NCBI GenBank assembly: GCA_963530295.1
Contig: CAUSCF010000014.1
Location: 1 to 54,507 of the forward strand
From: JABCPE02 sp963530295
Lineage (GTDB): Bacteria; Bacteroidota; Bacteroidia; Flavobacteriales; Weeksellaceae
Direction: 5' to 3'
Length of the DNA: 54,507 bases
Shown here: one piece after another, positions 26,385-35,359 of the stretch
Layout: each line of letters begins with the position of its first letter
Numbering within the stretch: position 1 is the stretch's first letter
Position numbers and translations under genes: made by a program
The notes under the pieces: model-generated
The model's database searches: none
Told to the model about the DNA's origin: nothing
What the model saw: the letters and a program-made list of their open reading frames with translations, nothing else

Positions 26385-26852
26385 CTAAATCGTAATTTCT
26401 AAAACTTCGAACGAAAGTTTATTCCCATTAGGAAGCACTATTTCTGCTACTTCGCCAACAGCCTTTCCTAAAAGCCCTTTGGCAATAGGAGTATTTACAG
26501 ATATTTTATTAGCCTTCAGATCACTCTCATTATCAGGAACTAATGTGAATTTCTGCTCGGCTTTAGTCGTATTATTTTTTAGTCTTACGGTAGTAAGGAT
26601 AGATACTTTAGATGTGTCTATCTGGTTTTCTTCTATGATTTTAGAATTTGCTATTATATCCTGTAATTTGGATATTTTCAGCTCCAAAAGTCCTTGCGCT
26701 TCCTTTGCTGCATCATACTCAGCATTTTCAGAAAGGTCTCCTTTGTCTCTTGCTTCTGCAATCTGTTGAGTGATTTTTGGTCTCTCTATTGATTCCAACT
26801 GCTCTAGCTCGGCCTTCATTTTTGCTAAGCCCTCTTTTGTAACATAATTCAT
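26385..26852 (-). CDS. greA: Transcription elongation factor GreA
   Basis: 155 residues, normal length. N-terminal coiled coil (about 1-75) with MNYVTKEGLAKMKAELEQLE and ARDKGDLSENAEYDAAKEAQG, which carries the acidic tip (D and E) that stimulates RNA polymerase cleavage. The C-terminal FKBP-like domain contains TPIAKGLLGKAVGEVAEIVLPNG. It rescues backtracked RNA polymerase. Confidence 0.97.
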   Translation of the reverse strand: MNYVTKEGLAKMKAELEQLESIERPKITQQIAEARDKGDLSENAEYDAAKEAQGLLELKISKLQDIIANSKIIEENQIDTSKVSILTTVRLKNNTTKAEQKFTLVPDNESDLKANKISVNTPIAKGLLGKAVGEVAEIVLPNGNKLSFEVLEITI

Positions 26853-26964
26853 GATTTTTTTCTTTTATTTGTGTTAAATAAATAATAAAATATCCGACCT
26901 TTGCCGGATACTTTTAAATTTTAACTAACTTTACTTGGACAAAGATAAAAAATTTTTTCTTATT

Positions 26965-27417
26965 ATGAAAATATTTAGCGTATTAAAAGCCTTTTTCATT
27001 TTATTAGTTTTCAGTTTGTTATCCCTTGTTATTTCCTGTGAAAGTAGAGCCGAGACCGTGAGCTGCTTTCCTAGTCAGATTATCAATGTTCAACTGAATC
27101 TCACATTTCCTGCTTATGCCATTGATTTGAATACGAAAGGCTGGATTTACATCAATGAACAGCAGAGCGGTACACGCGGACTAATTTTAGTAAAAACAGG
27201 AACTGGCTTCAAGGTGTATGACCGAAATGCGCCACACCTATGCCCTGATGCGAATACTACGCTGGAAGTTCAAAACAATATCAAAATCGTCTGCCCAAAA
27301 GACGGCGCTGAATGGATTTTACAAGATGGAACGCCTATAAAAGGCTCTGGACTGCCTCCTAAATTTTATGATTATAGTTACAATGCTGCTACAGGCGAAC
27401 TTTTAATCTATTATTAA
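26965..27417 (+). CDS. Rieske-like lipoprotein with both His ligands replaced by Asp
   Basis: 150 residues from ATG 26965 (an upstream in-frame start at 26935 adds only a charged stretch). Lipoprotein signal with Cys25 in LLSLVISC. The core looks like a Rieske [2Fe-2S] domain: VKTGTGFKVYDRNAPHLCPD and then KIVCPKDGAEWILQDGTPIKGSG. The two cysteines (93 and 110) keep Rieske spacing, but the ligand positions read C-x-D and C-x-x-D (Asp95, Asp113) instead of His, so a normal cluster is doubtful. It ends right before dtd, with which it is probably cotranscribed. Role unknown. Confidence 0.7.
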   Translation: MKIFSVLKAFFILLVFSLLSLVISCESRAETVSCFPSQIINVQLNLTFPAYAIDLNTKGWIYINEQQSGTRGLILVKTGTGFKVYDRNAPHLCPDANTTLEVQNNIKIVCPKDGAEWILQDGTPIKGSGLPPKFYDYSYNAATGELLIYY

Positions 27418-27421
27418 ACTT

Positions 27422-27871
27422 ATAAAAATCGTAATTCAAAGAGTATCAGAAGCTTCCGTAAAAGTAAATAACGAAATCACAGGCGAAATCTCCAAAGGGC
27501 TTTTACTCCTTGTAGGCGTGGAAGAAGAAGATAATCAAGGAGATGCAGAATGGCTCGCAAAGAAAATCATTGATTTGAGGATTTTCAGCGATGAGGAAGG
27601 GAAAATGAAGCTCTCTGTAAAAGATATAAATGGAGAAATACTGTGTATAAGCCAGTTCACGCTGCTTGCCGATTATAAAAAAGGAAATCGCCCATCTTTT
27701 ATAAAAGCCGCAAGACCAGAAAAAGCTGTTCCTCTGTTTGAGTATTTCAAAGACCTCATCAAGAAATCAGGCTTAAAAACCGAGAGCGGAATTTTCGGCG
27801 CTGATATGAAAGTCTCCCTCCTCAATGACGGCCCTGTAACGATAGTGATGGACAGCAAAACGAAAAGTTAG
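27422..27871 (+). CDS. dtd: D-aminoacyl-tRNA deacylase with non-canonical start codon
   Basis: The frame encodes a full DTD of about 149 residues: IKIVIQRVSEASVKVNNEIT, then GLLLLVGVEEED, ISQFTLLADYKKGNRPSF (SQFTL motif) and GPVTIVMDS (the GP cis-proline motif). DTD removes D-amino acids from tRNA. The N-terminus aligns with the family MKIVIQRV only if ATA (27422) is the start. No ATG, GTG or TTG exists in frame between the upstream stop TAA (27404) and GTG 27518, which would delete the first 32 residues including the QRV core. ATT at 27410 or 27413 is the other option. It may be translated by coupling to the preceding gene, whose stop is five bases before the ATA. Confidence 0.85.
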   Translation: MKIVIQRVSEASVKVNNEITGEISKGLLLLVGVEEEDNQGDAEWLAKKIIDLRIFSDEEGKMKLSVKDINGEILCISQFTLLADYKKGNRPSFIKAARPEKAVPLFEYFKDLIKKSGLKTESGIFGADMKVSLLNDGPVTIVMDSKTKS

Positions 27872-27878
27872 GAATTTT

Positions 27879-28112
27879 TCACTTAAATATTTTTTCCATA
27901 AAAAGACCAAAAACAAAACCAACCCCAAGTCCTATAAGTGAATAAATTAAGAAGTGTTTAATGAATATTTCAGATGATAGAATATTGGCTATCATTCGGC
28001 TGAGTGGTTCTTCTAATGAAGCTGTATCTGTATAGGAAACTACTCCATCTACAACGGAAAAGCCCATCCCAAAAAGCATTCCCACCACTGAAAATATACT
28101 TCTCTTTTTCAT
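27879..28112 (-). CDS. Small integral membrane protein, unknown
   Basis: 77 residues from ATG 28112. Two hydrophobic helices: VVGMLFGMGFSVVDGVVS near the start and HFLIYSLIGLGVGFVFGLFM at the end, with a short charged linker. The glycine-rich second helix is typical of small membrane proteins. I do not recognise the family. It reads toward dtd and ends eight bases past the dtd stop. Confidence 0.6.
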   Translation of the reverse strand: MKKRSIFSVVGMLFGMGFSVVDGVVSYTDTASLEEPLSRMIANILSSEIFIKHFLIYSLIGLGVGFVFGLFMEKIFK

Positions 28113-28143
28113 ATCCAATAAATATTTAAGTTTTAAATAAAAC

Positions 28144-28175
28144 AAACCTTTCCAAATTTGGGAAGGTTTATTTTG
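28144..28175 (-). terminator. Terminator after pckA
   Basis: On the minus strand AAACCTTCCC pairs with GGAAAGGTTT around AAATTT (28169-28144); the 3' side continues into TGTTTTATTT. It lies ten bases after the pckA stop. Confidence 0.65.
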
Positions 28176-28178
28176 TTA

Positions 28179-29774
28179 TTATAATTTCGGACCTGCATTT
28201 ACTAATGCTTTTCCTTCTTCTGTGTCTGTATATTGTTCAAAGTATTTGATATACTTTCCTGCTAAATCCTTAGCCTTAGTTTCCCACTGAGAAGCATCAG
28301 CGTAAGTGTCTCTTGGGTCAAGGATTTCAGAAGGAACATTCGGCAACGCCGTTGGGAAAGTAAGTCCTAAAATTGGGATTTTATTCGTTTCCGCTTTATC
28401 AATAGAACCATCTAAAATAGCATCTATGATAGCTCTGGTATCTTTCAGCGAAATTCTTTTGCCTGTTCCGTTCCAGCCTGTATTTACTAAATAAGCTTTT
28501 GCTCCGTGTTCTTTCATTTTAGAAACCAAAGTTTTAGAATACATCGTAGGATGAAGCGCTAAAAACGCCTCTCCGAACGCTGGCGAGAAAGATGGCAACG
28601 GCTCTGTAACACCTCTCTCCGTTCCTGCCATTTTAGAAGTGTATCCACATAGGAAGTGATATTGCGCCTGTTCATCTGTAAGGATAGAAACAGGAGGCAG
28701 CACCCCAAATGCATCCGCAGAAAGATAAATCACTTTCTTCGCGTGTCCCGCTTTTGATGGTAAAACTATTTTACTAATGTGATAAATAGGGTAAGAAACT
28801 CTGGTGTTTTCCGTGATAGAACCATCGCAGTAGTCCACCTCGCCGTTATCCTTTACCACTACATTTTCCAGAAGTGCATCTCTTTTTATCGCCCCAAAAA
28901 TATCTGGTTCTTTTTCAGCAGAAAGGTCTATTACTTTCGCATAGCAGCCTCCCTCGTAGTTGAATACGCCATTGTTATCCCAACCGTGTTCATCGTCACC
29001 GATAAGGTATCTTTTAGGATCGGCAGAAAGCGTAGTTTTCCCTGTTCCAGAAAGCCCGAAGAACACCGCCACATCGCCTTTTTCGCCCACATTAGCCGAA
29101 CAGTGCATAGACGCCATTCCTTTCAGTGGAAGGTAGTAGTTCATCATAGAGAACATTCCCTTTTTCATCTCTCCACCATACCAAGTTCCTCCGATAATCT
29201 GAGTTTTTTCTGTAAGGTTAAACATCACAAAGTTCTCTGAATTAAGCCCTTGTTCTTTCCAGTTCGGATTAGTCACCTTAGAACCATTGATTACCAAGAA
29301 ATCTGGCTCTCCGTAATGTTCTAAATCATAGTGAGAAGGGCGGATAAACATATTGGTAACGAAATGCGCCTGCCAAGCCACCTCCATCACGAATCTCACT
29401 TTCAGTCTCGTGTCTGGATTGGTTCCGCAGAAAGTATCCACCACATAGATTTTTTTATTTTCAAAGGAATCAGTTACTATTTTCTTTAAATCACCAAAAA
29501 TCTCAGGCGTCGTAGGCAAGTTTATTTTACCATCCCACCAAATGGTATTCTCCGTAGTTTGGTCTTTTACGATGTATCTATCCTTTGGCGAACGCCCTGT
29601 GAAAACACCTGTCTTCACAGCAACAGCACCTGAATTTGTTAAAATTCCTTTCTCAAAACCTTCGTTTTCTGGTGACATTTCATCTTGGAAAAGTTGTTCG
29701 TAGGTAGGATTATACACAATCTCCTTAACTCCCTTGATTCCATGTTTTTCTAAATAGTTTTTAATCTGTTCCAT
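28179..29774 (-). CDS. pckA: Phosphoenolpyruvate carboxykinase (ATP)
   Basis: 531 residues from ATG 29774; a start at 29807 would add a non-family peptide. It converts oxaloacetate and ATP to PEP in gluconeogenesis. Visible motifs: TGRSPKDRYIV (substrate binding), WYGGEMKKGMFSMMNY, the P-loop GLSGTGKTTLS (near 245), IGDDEHGW (metal/PEPCK motif) and the adenine-binding NTGWNGTGKRI. Its presence with S46 peptidase fits growth on amino acids. Monocistronic, with a TACATTTG promoter box. Confidence 0.98.
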   Translation of the reverse strand: MEQIKNYLEKHGIKGVKEIVYNPTYEQLFQDEMSPENEGFEKGILTNSGAVAVKTGVFTGRSPKDRYIVKDQTTENTIWWDGKINLPTTPEIFGDLKKIVTDSFENKKIYVVDTFCGTNPDTRLKVRFVMEVAWQAHFVTNMFIRPSHYDLEHYGEPDFLVINGSKVTNPNWKEQGLNSENFVMFNLTEKTQIIGGTWYGGEMKKGMFSMMNYYLPLKGMASMHCSANVGEKGDVAVFFGLSGTGKTTLSADPKRYLIGDDEHGWDNNGVFNYEGGCYAKVIDLSAEKEPDIFGAIKRDALLENVVVKDNGEVDYCDGSITENTRVSYPIYHISKIVLPSKAGHAKKVIYLSADAFGVLPPVSILTDEQAQYHFLCGYTSKMAGTERGVTEPLPSFSPAFGEAFLALHPTMYSKTLVSKMKEHGAKAYLVNTGWNGTGKRISLKDTRAIIDAILDGSIDKAETNKIPILGLTFPTALPNVPSEILDPRDTYADASQWETKAKDLAGKYIKYFEQYTDTEEGKALVNAGPKL

Positions 29775-29804
29775 GTTAAATATTTTATATAAATTAACTA
29801 TACG

Positions 29805-29812
29805 CAAATGTA
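29805..29812 (-). promoter_or_regulatory. TAnnTTTG (-7) box for pckA
   Basis: TACATTTG on the minus strand, 30 bases upstream of the pckA ATG at 29774. Confidence 0.5.
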
Positions 29813-29850
29813 TTGATATTTTTAGGTTTTTCCTATGATTTAGCTCAGTT

Positions 29851-30756
29851 TTACTTAATTATTTCATTCCATTCAAAAAAAGTATGAAATCCGTGTCCAT
29901 GAAAAAAGTTTTCATATCCTTGAAATTTCCTTGTCATCACAAAATCTCCTCCCCACGCTCCAAGGCTTTTCACAAAAAAAGGGCAGTCAGGGAAATACTG
30001 CTGTTTGACTTTGGGAAGTCCCAGAAACGCGGAAACTTTTTTTTCGTGAATTTCCATTAAATCAGAAAATTCATCGATGTCTTTACAGTTCAAAATTTTT
30101 TCTGTCAAATCCGAAAACTCACCAATTATTTCATTTGATTTGGGTTTAGATTTATAAAGTTTTATGCCTTCTCGGCTGTCTTGTTTTTGATTAAGATGGA
30201 CAAATAATAGTTCATCCTTGAATTCTGGATCAAAATTCACTCGCGTTATCTCTCTATTTTCCCATTTTAGCTGATACAAAATAGGCGTTCCCTCCATTGC
30301 TACCGCTATATCATAGCCGCTTCCACCAAGAGACATTTCATTCAGTTCGAAAGCATCTATTTCTGCCCATTTGGCAAGATTTGCCATCAGCGTAGAACTG
30401 CTACCCCAGCCGAAATTAGCAGGAAACTCCAAATTTGTCTTGATGAAATAAGATTTCTTATCTTGTAAATGAGATGATGAAAGGCTTTGAACATTTCTGA
30501 GAACATTCACGATGAATTCCGCATTTTTGGGAAGATTAGTTTTTATAATTCTCCAATTGAGATAATCAATTTCTGCACTCATCCAAAGCCTCCCATTATG
30601 ATAAGCCACCCAAAAAACGAGAGCCTTGCCATCATTTTTTTCTTCTACACAGAGGTTTTGTCCAGATTTGGTCGGAACAGTAAGTGCCATTGCCCCGTCC
30701 AGCACGAAATATTCTGAAGTGAGAAGCAGTTTACCATGTGAAAAAAAACTTTCCAT
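29851..30756 (-). CDS. GYDIA family GHMP kinase
   Basis: 301 residues. The name-giving motif is present in GGSGYDIAVAMEGTPILYQL (near 147-166), together with the GHMP phosphate-binding loop FGWGSSSTLMANLA (near 117-130), and the N-terminal HGKLLLTSEYFVLDGAMAL strand typical of GHMP kinases. The mevalonate-kinase-like fold phosphorylates a small metabolite; the substrate of this Bacteroidota-specific branch has not, to my knowledge, been shown. It lies on its own between pckA and fabD. Confidence 0.9.
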   Translation of the reverse strand: MESFFSHGKLLLTSEYFVLDGAMALTVPTKSGQNLCVEEKNDGKALVFWVAYHNGRLWMSAEIDYLNWRIIKTNLPKNAEFIVNVLRNVQSLSSSHLQDKKSYFIKTNLEFPANFGWGSSSTLMANLAKWAEIDAFELNEMSLGGSGYDIAVAMEGTPILYQLKWENREITRVNFDPEFKDELLFVHLNQKQDSREGIKLYKSKPKSNEIIGEFSDLTEKILNCKDIDEFSDLMEIHEKKVSAFLGLPKVKQQYFPDCPFFVKSLGAWGGDFVMTRKFQGYENFFHGHGFHTFFEWNEIIK

Positions 30757-30843
30757 AAAACAAAGGTAATAATATTTATAAACAAATTGCTATCCTCAGA
30801 ATATCCAAGAATAGCAATATTTTTTTACGGATTACAAAATCCA

Positions 30844-31719
30844 TTATATCCCTGATGAAACCATAATACTAGGTGATATTTTCTTTATCAATCCTTGTAA
30901 TGTTTTCCCTGGCCCTACTTCCACAAAATGGTCTGCTCCATCTTTTACCATATTTTGTATCGTTTGTGTCCATTTTACAGGGCCTGTCAGCTGAGCTATC
31001 AGGTTCTTTTTAATCTCCTCTGGGTCTGTCACAGGAGTTGTTGTTACATTCTGATAAATCGGAAGAATAGGATTATTAAATTTAACTCCTTCTATTGCTT
31101 GTGCTAATTTTTCTTGCGCTGGCTGCATCAAAGGAGAGTGAAATGCTCCATTCACTGGCAGTAAAAGCGCTCTTTTCGCACCAGCTGCTTTTAGAGCTTC
31201 GCACGCCTTTTCCACTGCTGGTGTTTCACCAGAAATCACCAATTGCCCAGGGCAGTTATAGTTCGCAGGAACTACCAGCCCATCTATCTCTGCACAAATT
31301 TTTTCTACTTTATCATCATCCAGCCCAAGCACCGCTGCCATAGAAGAAGGATTGATATCACAAGCCTCCTGCATAGCCAAAGCTCTTTGGTAAACCAGCT
31401 CCAGCCCATCTTTAAACGATAAAACTCCATTTGCTACCAAAGCAGAGAATTCACCCAAAGAGTGTCCTGCCACCATGCCTGCTCCTATTGTATCGATTGC
31501 CTTTACAATAGCTACAGAATGAATAAAAATAGCTGGCTGAGTTATTTTGGTTTTCTTTAAATCCTCTTCTGTCCCATCAAACATCACGGATAAAATATCA
31601 AATCCCAATATATCATTAGCAGAATTCATCAAATCTCTAATCTCCTTACGGTAGTCATAAAGATCCTTACCCATCCCCACAAACTGAGACCCTTGTCCAG
31701 GAAACACTAATGCTTTCAT
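30844..31719 (-). CDS. fabD: Malonyl-CoA:ACP transacylase
   Basis: 291 residues. PGQGSQFVGMG near the start, catalytic Ser87 in GHSLGEFSAL, and the paired His in VNGAFHSPLM (near 196). It loads malonate onto acyl carrier protein for fatty-acid synthesis. It starts 38 bases after the LysM/PBP1 gene on the same strand, so may share a transcript. Confidence 0.97.
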   Translation of the reverse strand: MKALVFPGQGSQFVGMGKDLYDYRKEIRDLMNSANDILGFDILSVMFDGTEEDLKKTKITQPAIFIHSVAIVKAIDTIGAGMVAGHSLGEFSALVANGVLSFKDGLELVYQRALAMQEACDINPSSMAAVLGLDDDKVEKICAEIDGLVVPANYNCPGQLVISGETPAVEKACEALKAAGAKRALLLPVNGAFHSPLMQPAQEKLAQAIEGVKFNNPILPIYQNVTTTPVTDPEEIKKNLIAQLTGPVKWTQTIQNMVKDGADHFVEVGPGKTLQGLIKKISPSIMVSSGI

Positions 31720-31757
31720 ATTTTTGAAAAATCTAAATCTATTTTATTATTTAAAAA

Positions 31758-33713
31758 TTAAGGAACCAATCTTACTACTCTAAATCCAGTATTCACAAAA
31801 GCCCCATTTTTTTTGTTTCGGATATATTCAAACTTCGTTGCCAACTGAGTCTGAACTTTACTCATATTTCTTAGGACTTCTCCTTTTGATTCCCTTGCCA
31901 ACATATCACTAACCACATCAAAACCTATAATGGTGTATTTAGATGGCGTTCTACAATATTCTTTTTTAAACTCAGCCAAAACCTCCTTCTCAAAATCTCC
32001 ATCTGTATTTATTTTTCTATCCATCAAATAAACCAAATTCGCTTTACTTAAAGGATCTACATTCTTCTCAAAATCAGGGTGATAGTACATACTAAACGCC
32101 TTGATTCCTTCTGTTTGTTTGGCTAGTTCTATTATTTTCTTCGCAAAACCAGCACCCACAGCATTATTATCATTTGCTAAAATAACTACTGCTGGCAGGC
32201 TTTGTCCTGTTACCATATTCTGCTCTAGCTCTATTCCAGATGGTGAACTAACCACCGCAATCTCGGTTTTAGATAGTTCTTTTGCTAACTGCTCTTTAAG
32301 GAAAATAACTTCCGGATTATTTTCTTCACCTACAATAAATACTTTTTCTTTTGAATGAGCATTTTTGACCTCACGAACTATTCTCTCTGCATACACTCTA
32401 TTCCCTGGCTCTACAATCACCAAATTATTGTATTTATACATCTCCTCTGTATGGGCAAATGGAGCCACCACAGGAATTTTTTCATTCTTCACATACTCAA
32501 GAACTTCTATTACATTTGATTTAAAGAATGGACCTATAATCAAATCTGTATTGGTCTTGTTAATCTGAGCCAAATTATTCTTGAAAGAATTCTCATTTTC
32601 AGCATCTATCACATTGATACTTACCTTTTTACCATCTCGCATTCCTCTTTGTGCAGCAAGTTTAGCACCAATTAGGAAATCCGCAGAAAGCGTTCTATAT
32701 TTAGTATCATTAGTATCAAACCCAAAAGGCAAAATCAAAGCAATACTAAATACATCATCATCAGCTTTTACATATTGTCTATTGACCTTCTTGATATTCA
32801 ACACCATTCCTTGCTTTATCCCATTAGGAAGCCCTCCGTTCATTTCGGCAAGCTGGTCATATGTGATGTTGTATTTATTCACAATTCCAAATGCACTCTC
32901 TCCTTTTTTAACCTCGTGAGTTACATATTCCTCTACAGAATAAGTTTTGGTTTTCACCTCTTTTGGAGGAATATTTTTTTCCTCTTTAGGTTTTGTATTT
33001 TTCTCAGAAGTTTCTTTCGTTGTTGTTACTACATTTTTAGAAGATGCTGTATTTTTCACTATGATAATATCTCCAGATCTAAGCCCTCTCTGCTCCAATC
33101 CTGAATTTAATGCAAACAGCTCACTCTGCGAAATATTAAACTTCCTTGTAATTCCGTAATATGTATCTTTTGGCTGAACCACATATGCTCCATCTTCTGA
33201 AGCCAATTTTTGAGTTTTTTTCTCCTCCTCTCTATCCTTTTTAGGTGTATCCACTACCTCTTGCTGAGCGGCTTTATCTCCATATTTTCTGATTTTGTCT
33301 TCTGGCAGCACAAGTGCTTCGCCCACTTTCATATGGCTTTCCAAATTAGGATTCAGCTTTCTCAGTTCTTCTTCTGAGATTTTATATTGTTTGGTTATAC
33401 CATAGATAGTCTGTTTTGGCTGAAGATAAATCTTACCCAATTTTTGATTAGATTTCTTTTCGGCAGGCTTTTCTTCCTTTTTCTCTTCTGTTTTTTGAGT
33501 GTTTTTTTGTTTATTAGGAATAATCAAAACATCTCCTATATCTATTTTCCCATCCTTTATTTTAGGATTTTGCTTAATAAGCTCATCTACGCTGACACCA
33601 TATTTTTTAGCAATTGTAGTGGGATTTTCTTTAGCCACCACAGTATGCTTCTTCTGTTGTCCAGATAATATCGCAAATGCTGTTCCTAGTATGGTTAAAA
33701 ATATTTTTTTCAT
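31758..33713 (-). CDS. LysM peptidoglycan-binding protein with periplasmic-binding (PBP1) domain
   Basis: 651 residues. A signal peptide (ILGTAFAILSGQQ) is followed by four LysM modules at about 20-67, 93-138, 172-215 and 262-307; each has the form 'xxxDTxxxIxxxYxISxxELxxxNPxL'. They are separated by Lys/Glu/Thr-rich linkers. The C-terminal half (about 320-651, DVFSIALILPFGFDTND, then DLIIGPFFKSNVIEVLEYV) is a type 1 periplasmic-binding/receptor ligand domain without transporter partners nearby. It probably tethers a ligand-binding domain to peptidoglycan. Ligand unknown. Confidence 0.92.
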   Translation of the reverse strand: MKKIFLTILGTAFAILSGQQKKHTVVAKENPTTIAKKYGVSVDELIKQNPKIKDGKIDIGDVLIIPNKQKNTQKTEEKKEEKPAEKKSNQKLGKIYLQPKQTIYGITKQYKISEEELRKLNPNLESHMKVGEALVLPEDKIRKYGDKAAQQEVVDTPKKDREEEKKTQKLASEDGAYVVQPKDTYYGITRKFNISQSELFALNSGLEQRGLRSGDIIIVKNTASSKNVVTTTKETSEKNTKPKEEKNIPPKEVKTKTYSVEEYVTHEVKKGESAFGIVNKYNITYDQLAEMNGGLPNGIKQGMVLNIKKVNRQYVKADDDVFSIALILPFGFDTNDTKYRTLSADFLIGAKLAAQRGMRDGKKVSINVIDAENENSFKNNLAQINKTNTDLIIGPFFKSNVIEVLEYVKNEKIPVVAPFAHTEEMYKYNNLVIVEPGNRVYAERIVREVKNAHSKEKVFIVGEENNPEVIFLKEQLAKELSKTEIAVVSSPSGIELEQNMVTGQSLPAVVILANDNNAVGAGFAKKIIELAKQTEGIKAFSMYYHPDFEKNVDPLSKANLVYLMDRKINTDGDFEKEVLAEFKKEYCRTPSKYTIIGFDVVSDMLARESKGEVLRNMSKVQTQLATKFEYIRNKKNGAFVNTGFRVVRLVP

Positions 33714-33769
33714 CTGATTTTAGTATTATTGTTATATAACAATTAGGACACAAAAATACATCTTTATAA

Positions 33770-35347
33770 TTAAATGCACGAAATAATTAGCACAGAGTTT
33801 TCCACATCCATTTTTTGATAGCATTCTTCTATCCATCCTTTCCCTTTTTGTGCATAAAACACACTGAAATTCAGCACTCTCTCCTGCCAAACAGCATTAG
33901 GATGGACATCTAAATACAGCTGTCTAAGCTGCATATATTTTTCATATTGTTTTATTTTTTCCGCCCGCAAAAGTCTCTTTTTCATTCGGTTATAAGATTT
34001 CAACTGGCGAGTTTCCTCCGCTTCCACCAAATTCCTAAAAGTCTTATCTGTAAGCGAAGATTTTTCTTTCAGTAGCCCGAAAGATTTTTTCAACTCTCCT
34101 TCTTTTTCTGTCAAAAGCTCCAAAAGCTCCGATTCAAAAAGCAATTTTTGCTTGATAATCTCCGCATAATCCATGAAAAACTCCTCTATCCCAAGTCTCA
34201 TTTTCTGAATTTTATTTGCTGTTTTTTCAGTCAAGAAAAGCATTGAATTTCTCGGAATTAAAATCGGAAAAGGAACTTCCACATGTCGGAAATATTCTTT
34301 CAGTTCCAGCCAATACATCACCTCTGCATTTCCACCTATATAGGCTATATTAGGAAGTATTTTCTCCTGATAAACAGGGCGCATCACCGCATTTGGGCTG
34401 AATTTTTCTGGATAACTTTCCAGTTCCGCTAATATTTCCGCTTCTGTGAAAGAAATTTCCCTGTCCACCACATTATATTTTTCTCCATAAAACTCTATTC
34501 TATCGCGAGTTTCCGTAAGATAAAACAAATTAATTTCCCTTGGGTTTACCTGCACTTTTCCATATTTTTTCGTAAGATTTTCTACGGATTGGTGCGTTTC
34601 CTTTTTCAGTGAATTATTTTTTAACTCATCGGCGAAAATCTCCTTCATCTGCTCTTTCAGCTCTCGGTCATCTCCATCTATCATCAGCAGCCCTCGGTCA
34701 GCAAAGAGTTTATTCACCAGCGTTTTGGTCGCTTCTGTTAAAGTTTTTCCCTCTGCATAGGCTTCTTTCATCCAGTCTATCAGCTCCTTACCAAAATCAT
34801 TATACTTGAATTCTTTTTCAAATTCCTCTATGAAATTATTTTTCTCAACCTTTATTCTGCCGACTGCTCCTCCTGATTTCCCATCAATGCTATAAATGTG
34901 ATTTTGAGTTTTAAAATGATTTATTTCCTCAAAATCATGATCTTCCGTGGCCATCCAAAATATAGGAACGAATTTTTTCCCTTGAATATTTTGATTCAGA
35001 AAATCTGTCGTTTTTATCGTTTGCAAAATTTTATAAACGAAAAATGCAGGCCCTGTAAATAGGTTCAGCTGGTGCCCTGTAACGATAGTAAAAGCGTTCT
35101 CCTGTGAAAGAGCTTGCAAGTTTTCTTTCTGTTTATCAGATAATTGCAGATTTCCTAATTGTTTTCCCAAAACTTCACAAAGAATTTTTCTCTGCTCTTT
35201 GGAATAACTTTTTTCCTTAAATTCCACCTGTTTCTGCACATTTCCCAAAGAAAACCTATGCGAAGCATATTCCTCATCAGCGAAAAAGTCCTTAATAAGG
35301 CTGGGAATGCTGTATATGTCTTTTAAAAATATCTCTTTTTTGTTCAT
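33770..35347 (-). CDS. bshC: Bacillithiol biosynthesis cysteine-adding enzyme BshC
   Basis: 525 residues, typical for BshC. The HxGH-like HQLNLFTGPAFFVYKI (near 94-109) and KKFVPIFWMATEDHDFEEIN (near 124-144) blocks identify the family, and ENVLQ-like helices with a coiled coil follow. BshC adds cysteine to GlcN-malate to finish bacillithiol, the low-molecular-weight thiol that replaces glutathione. bshA and bshB are not in the window. It begins 12 bases after the putative porin, so the two are cotranscribed. Confidence 0.95.
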   Translation of the reverse strand: MNKKEIFLKDIYSIPSLIKDFFADEEYASHRFSLGNVQKQVEFKEKSYSKEQRKILCEVLGKQLGNLQLSDKQKENLQALSQENAFTIVTGHQLNLFTGPAFFVYKILQTIKTTDFLNQNIQGKKFVPIFWMATEDHDFEEINHFKTQNHIYSIDGKSGGAVGRIKVEKNNFIEEFEKEFKYNDFGKELIDWMKEAYAEGKTLTEATKTLVNKLFADRGLLMIDGDDRELKEQMKEIFADELKNNSLKKETHQSVENLTKKYGKVQVNPREINLFYLTETRDRIEFYGEKYNVVDREISFTEAEILAELESYPEKFSPNAVMRPVYQEKILPNIAYIGGNAEVMYWLELKEYFRHVEVPFPILIPRNSMLFLTEKTANKIQKMRLGIEEFFMDYAEIIKQKLLFESELLELLTEKEGELKKSFGLLKEKSSLTDKTFRNLVEAEETRQLKSYNRMKKRLLRAEKIKQYEKYMQLRQLYLDVHPNAVWQERVLNFSVFYAQKGKGWIEECYQKMDVENSVLIISCI

Positions 35348-35359
35348 TTTACCTTTATT

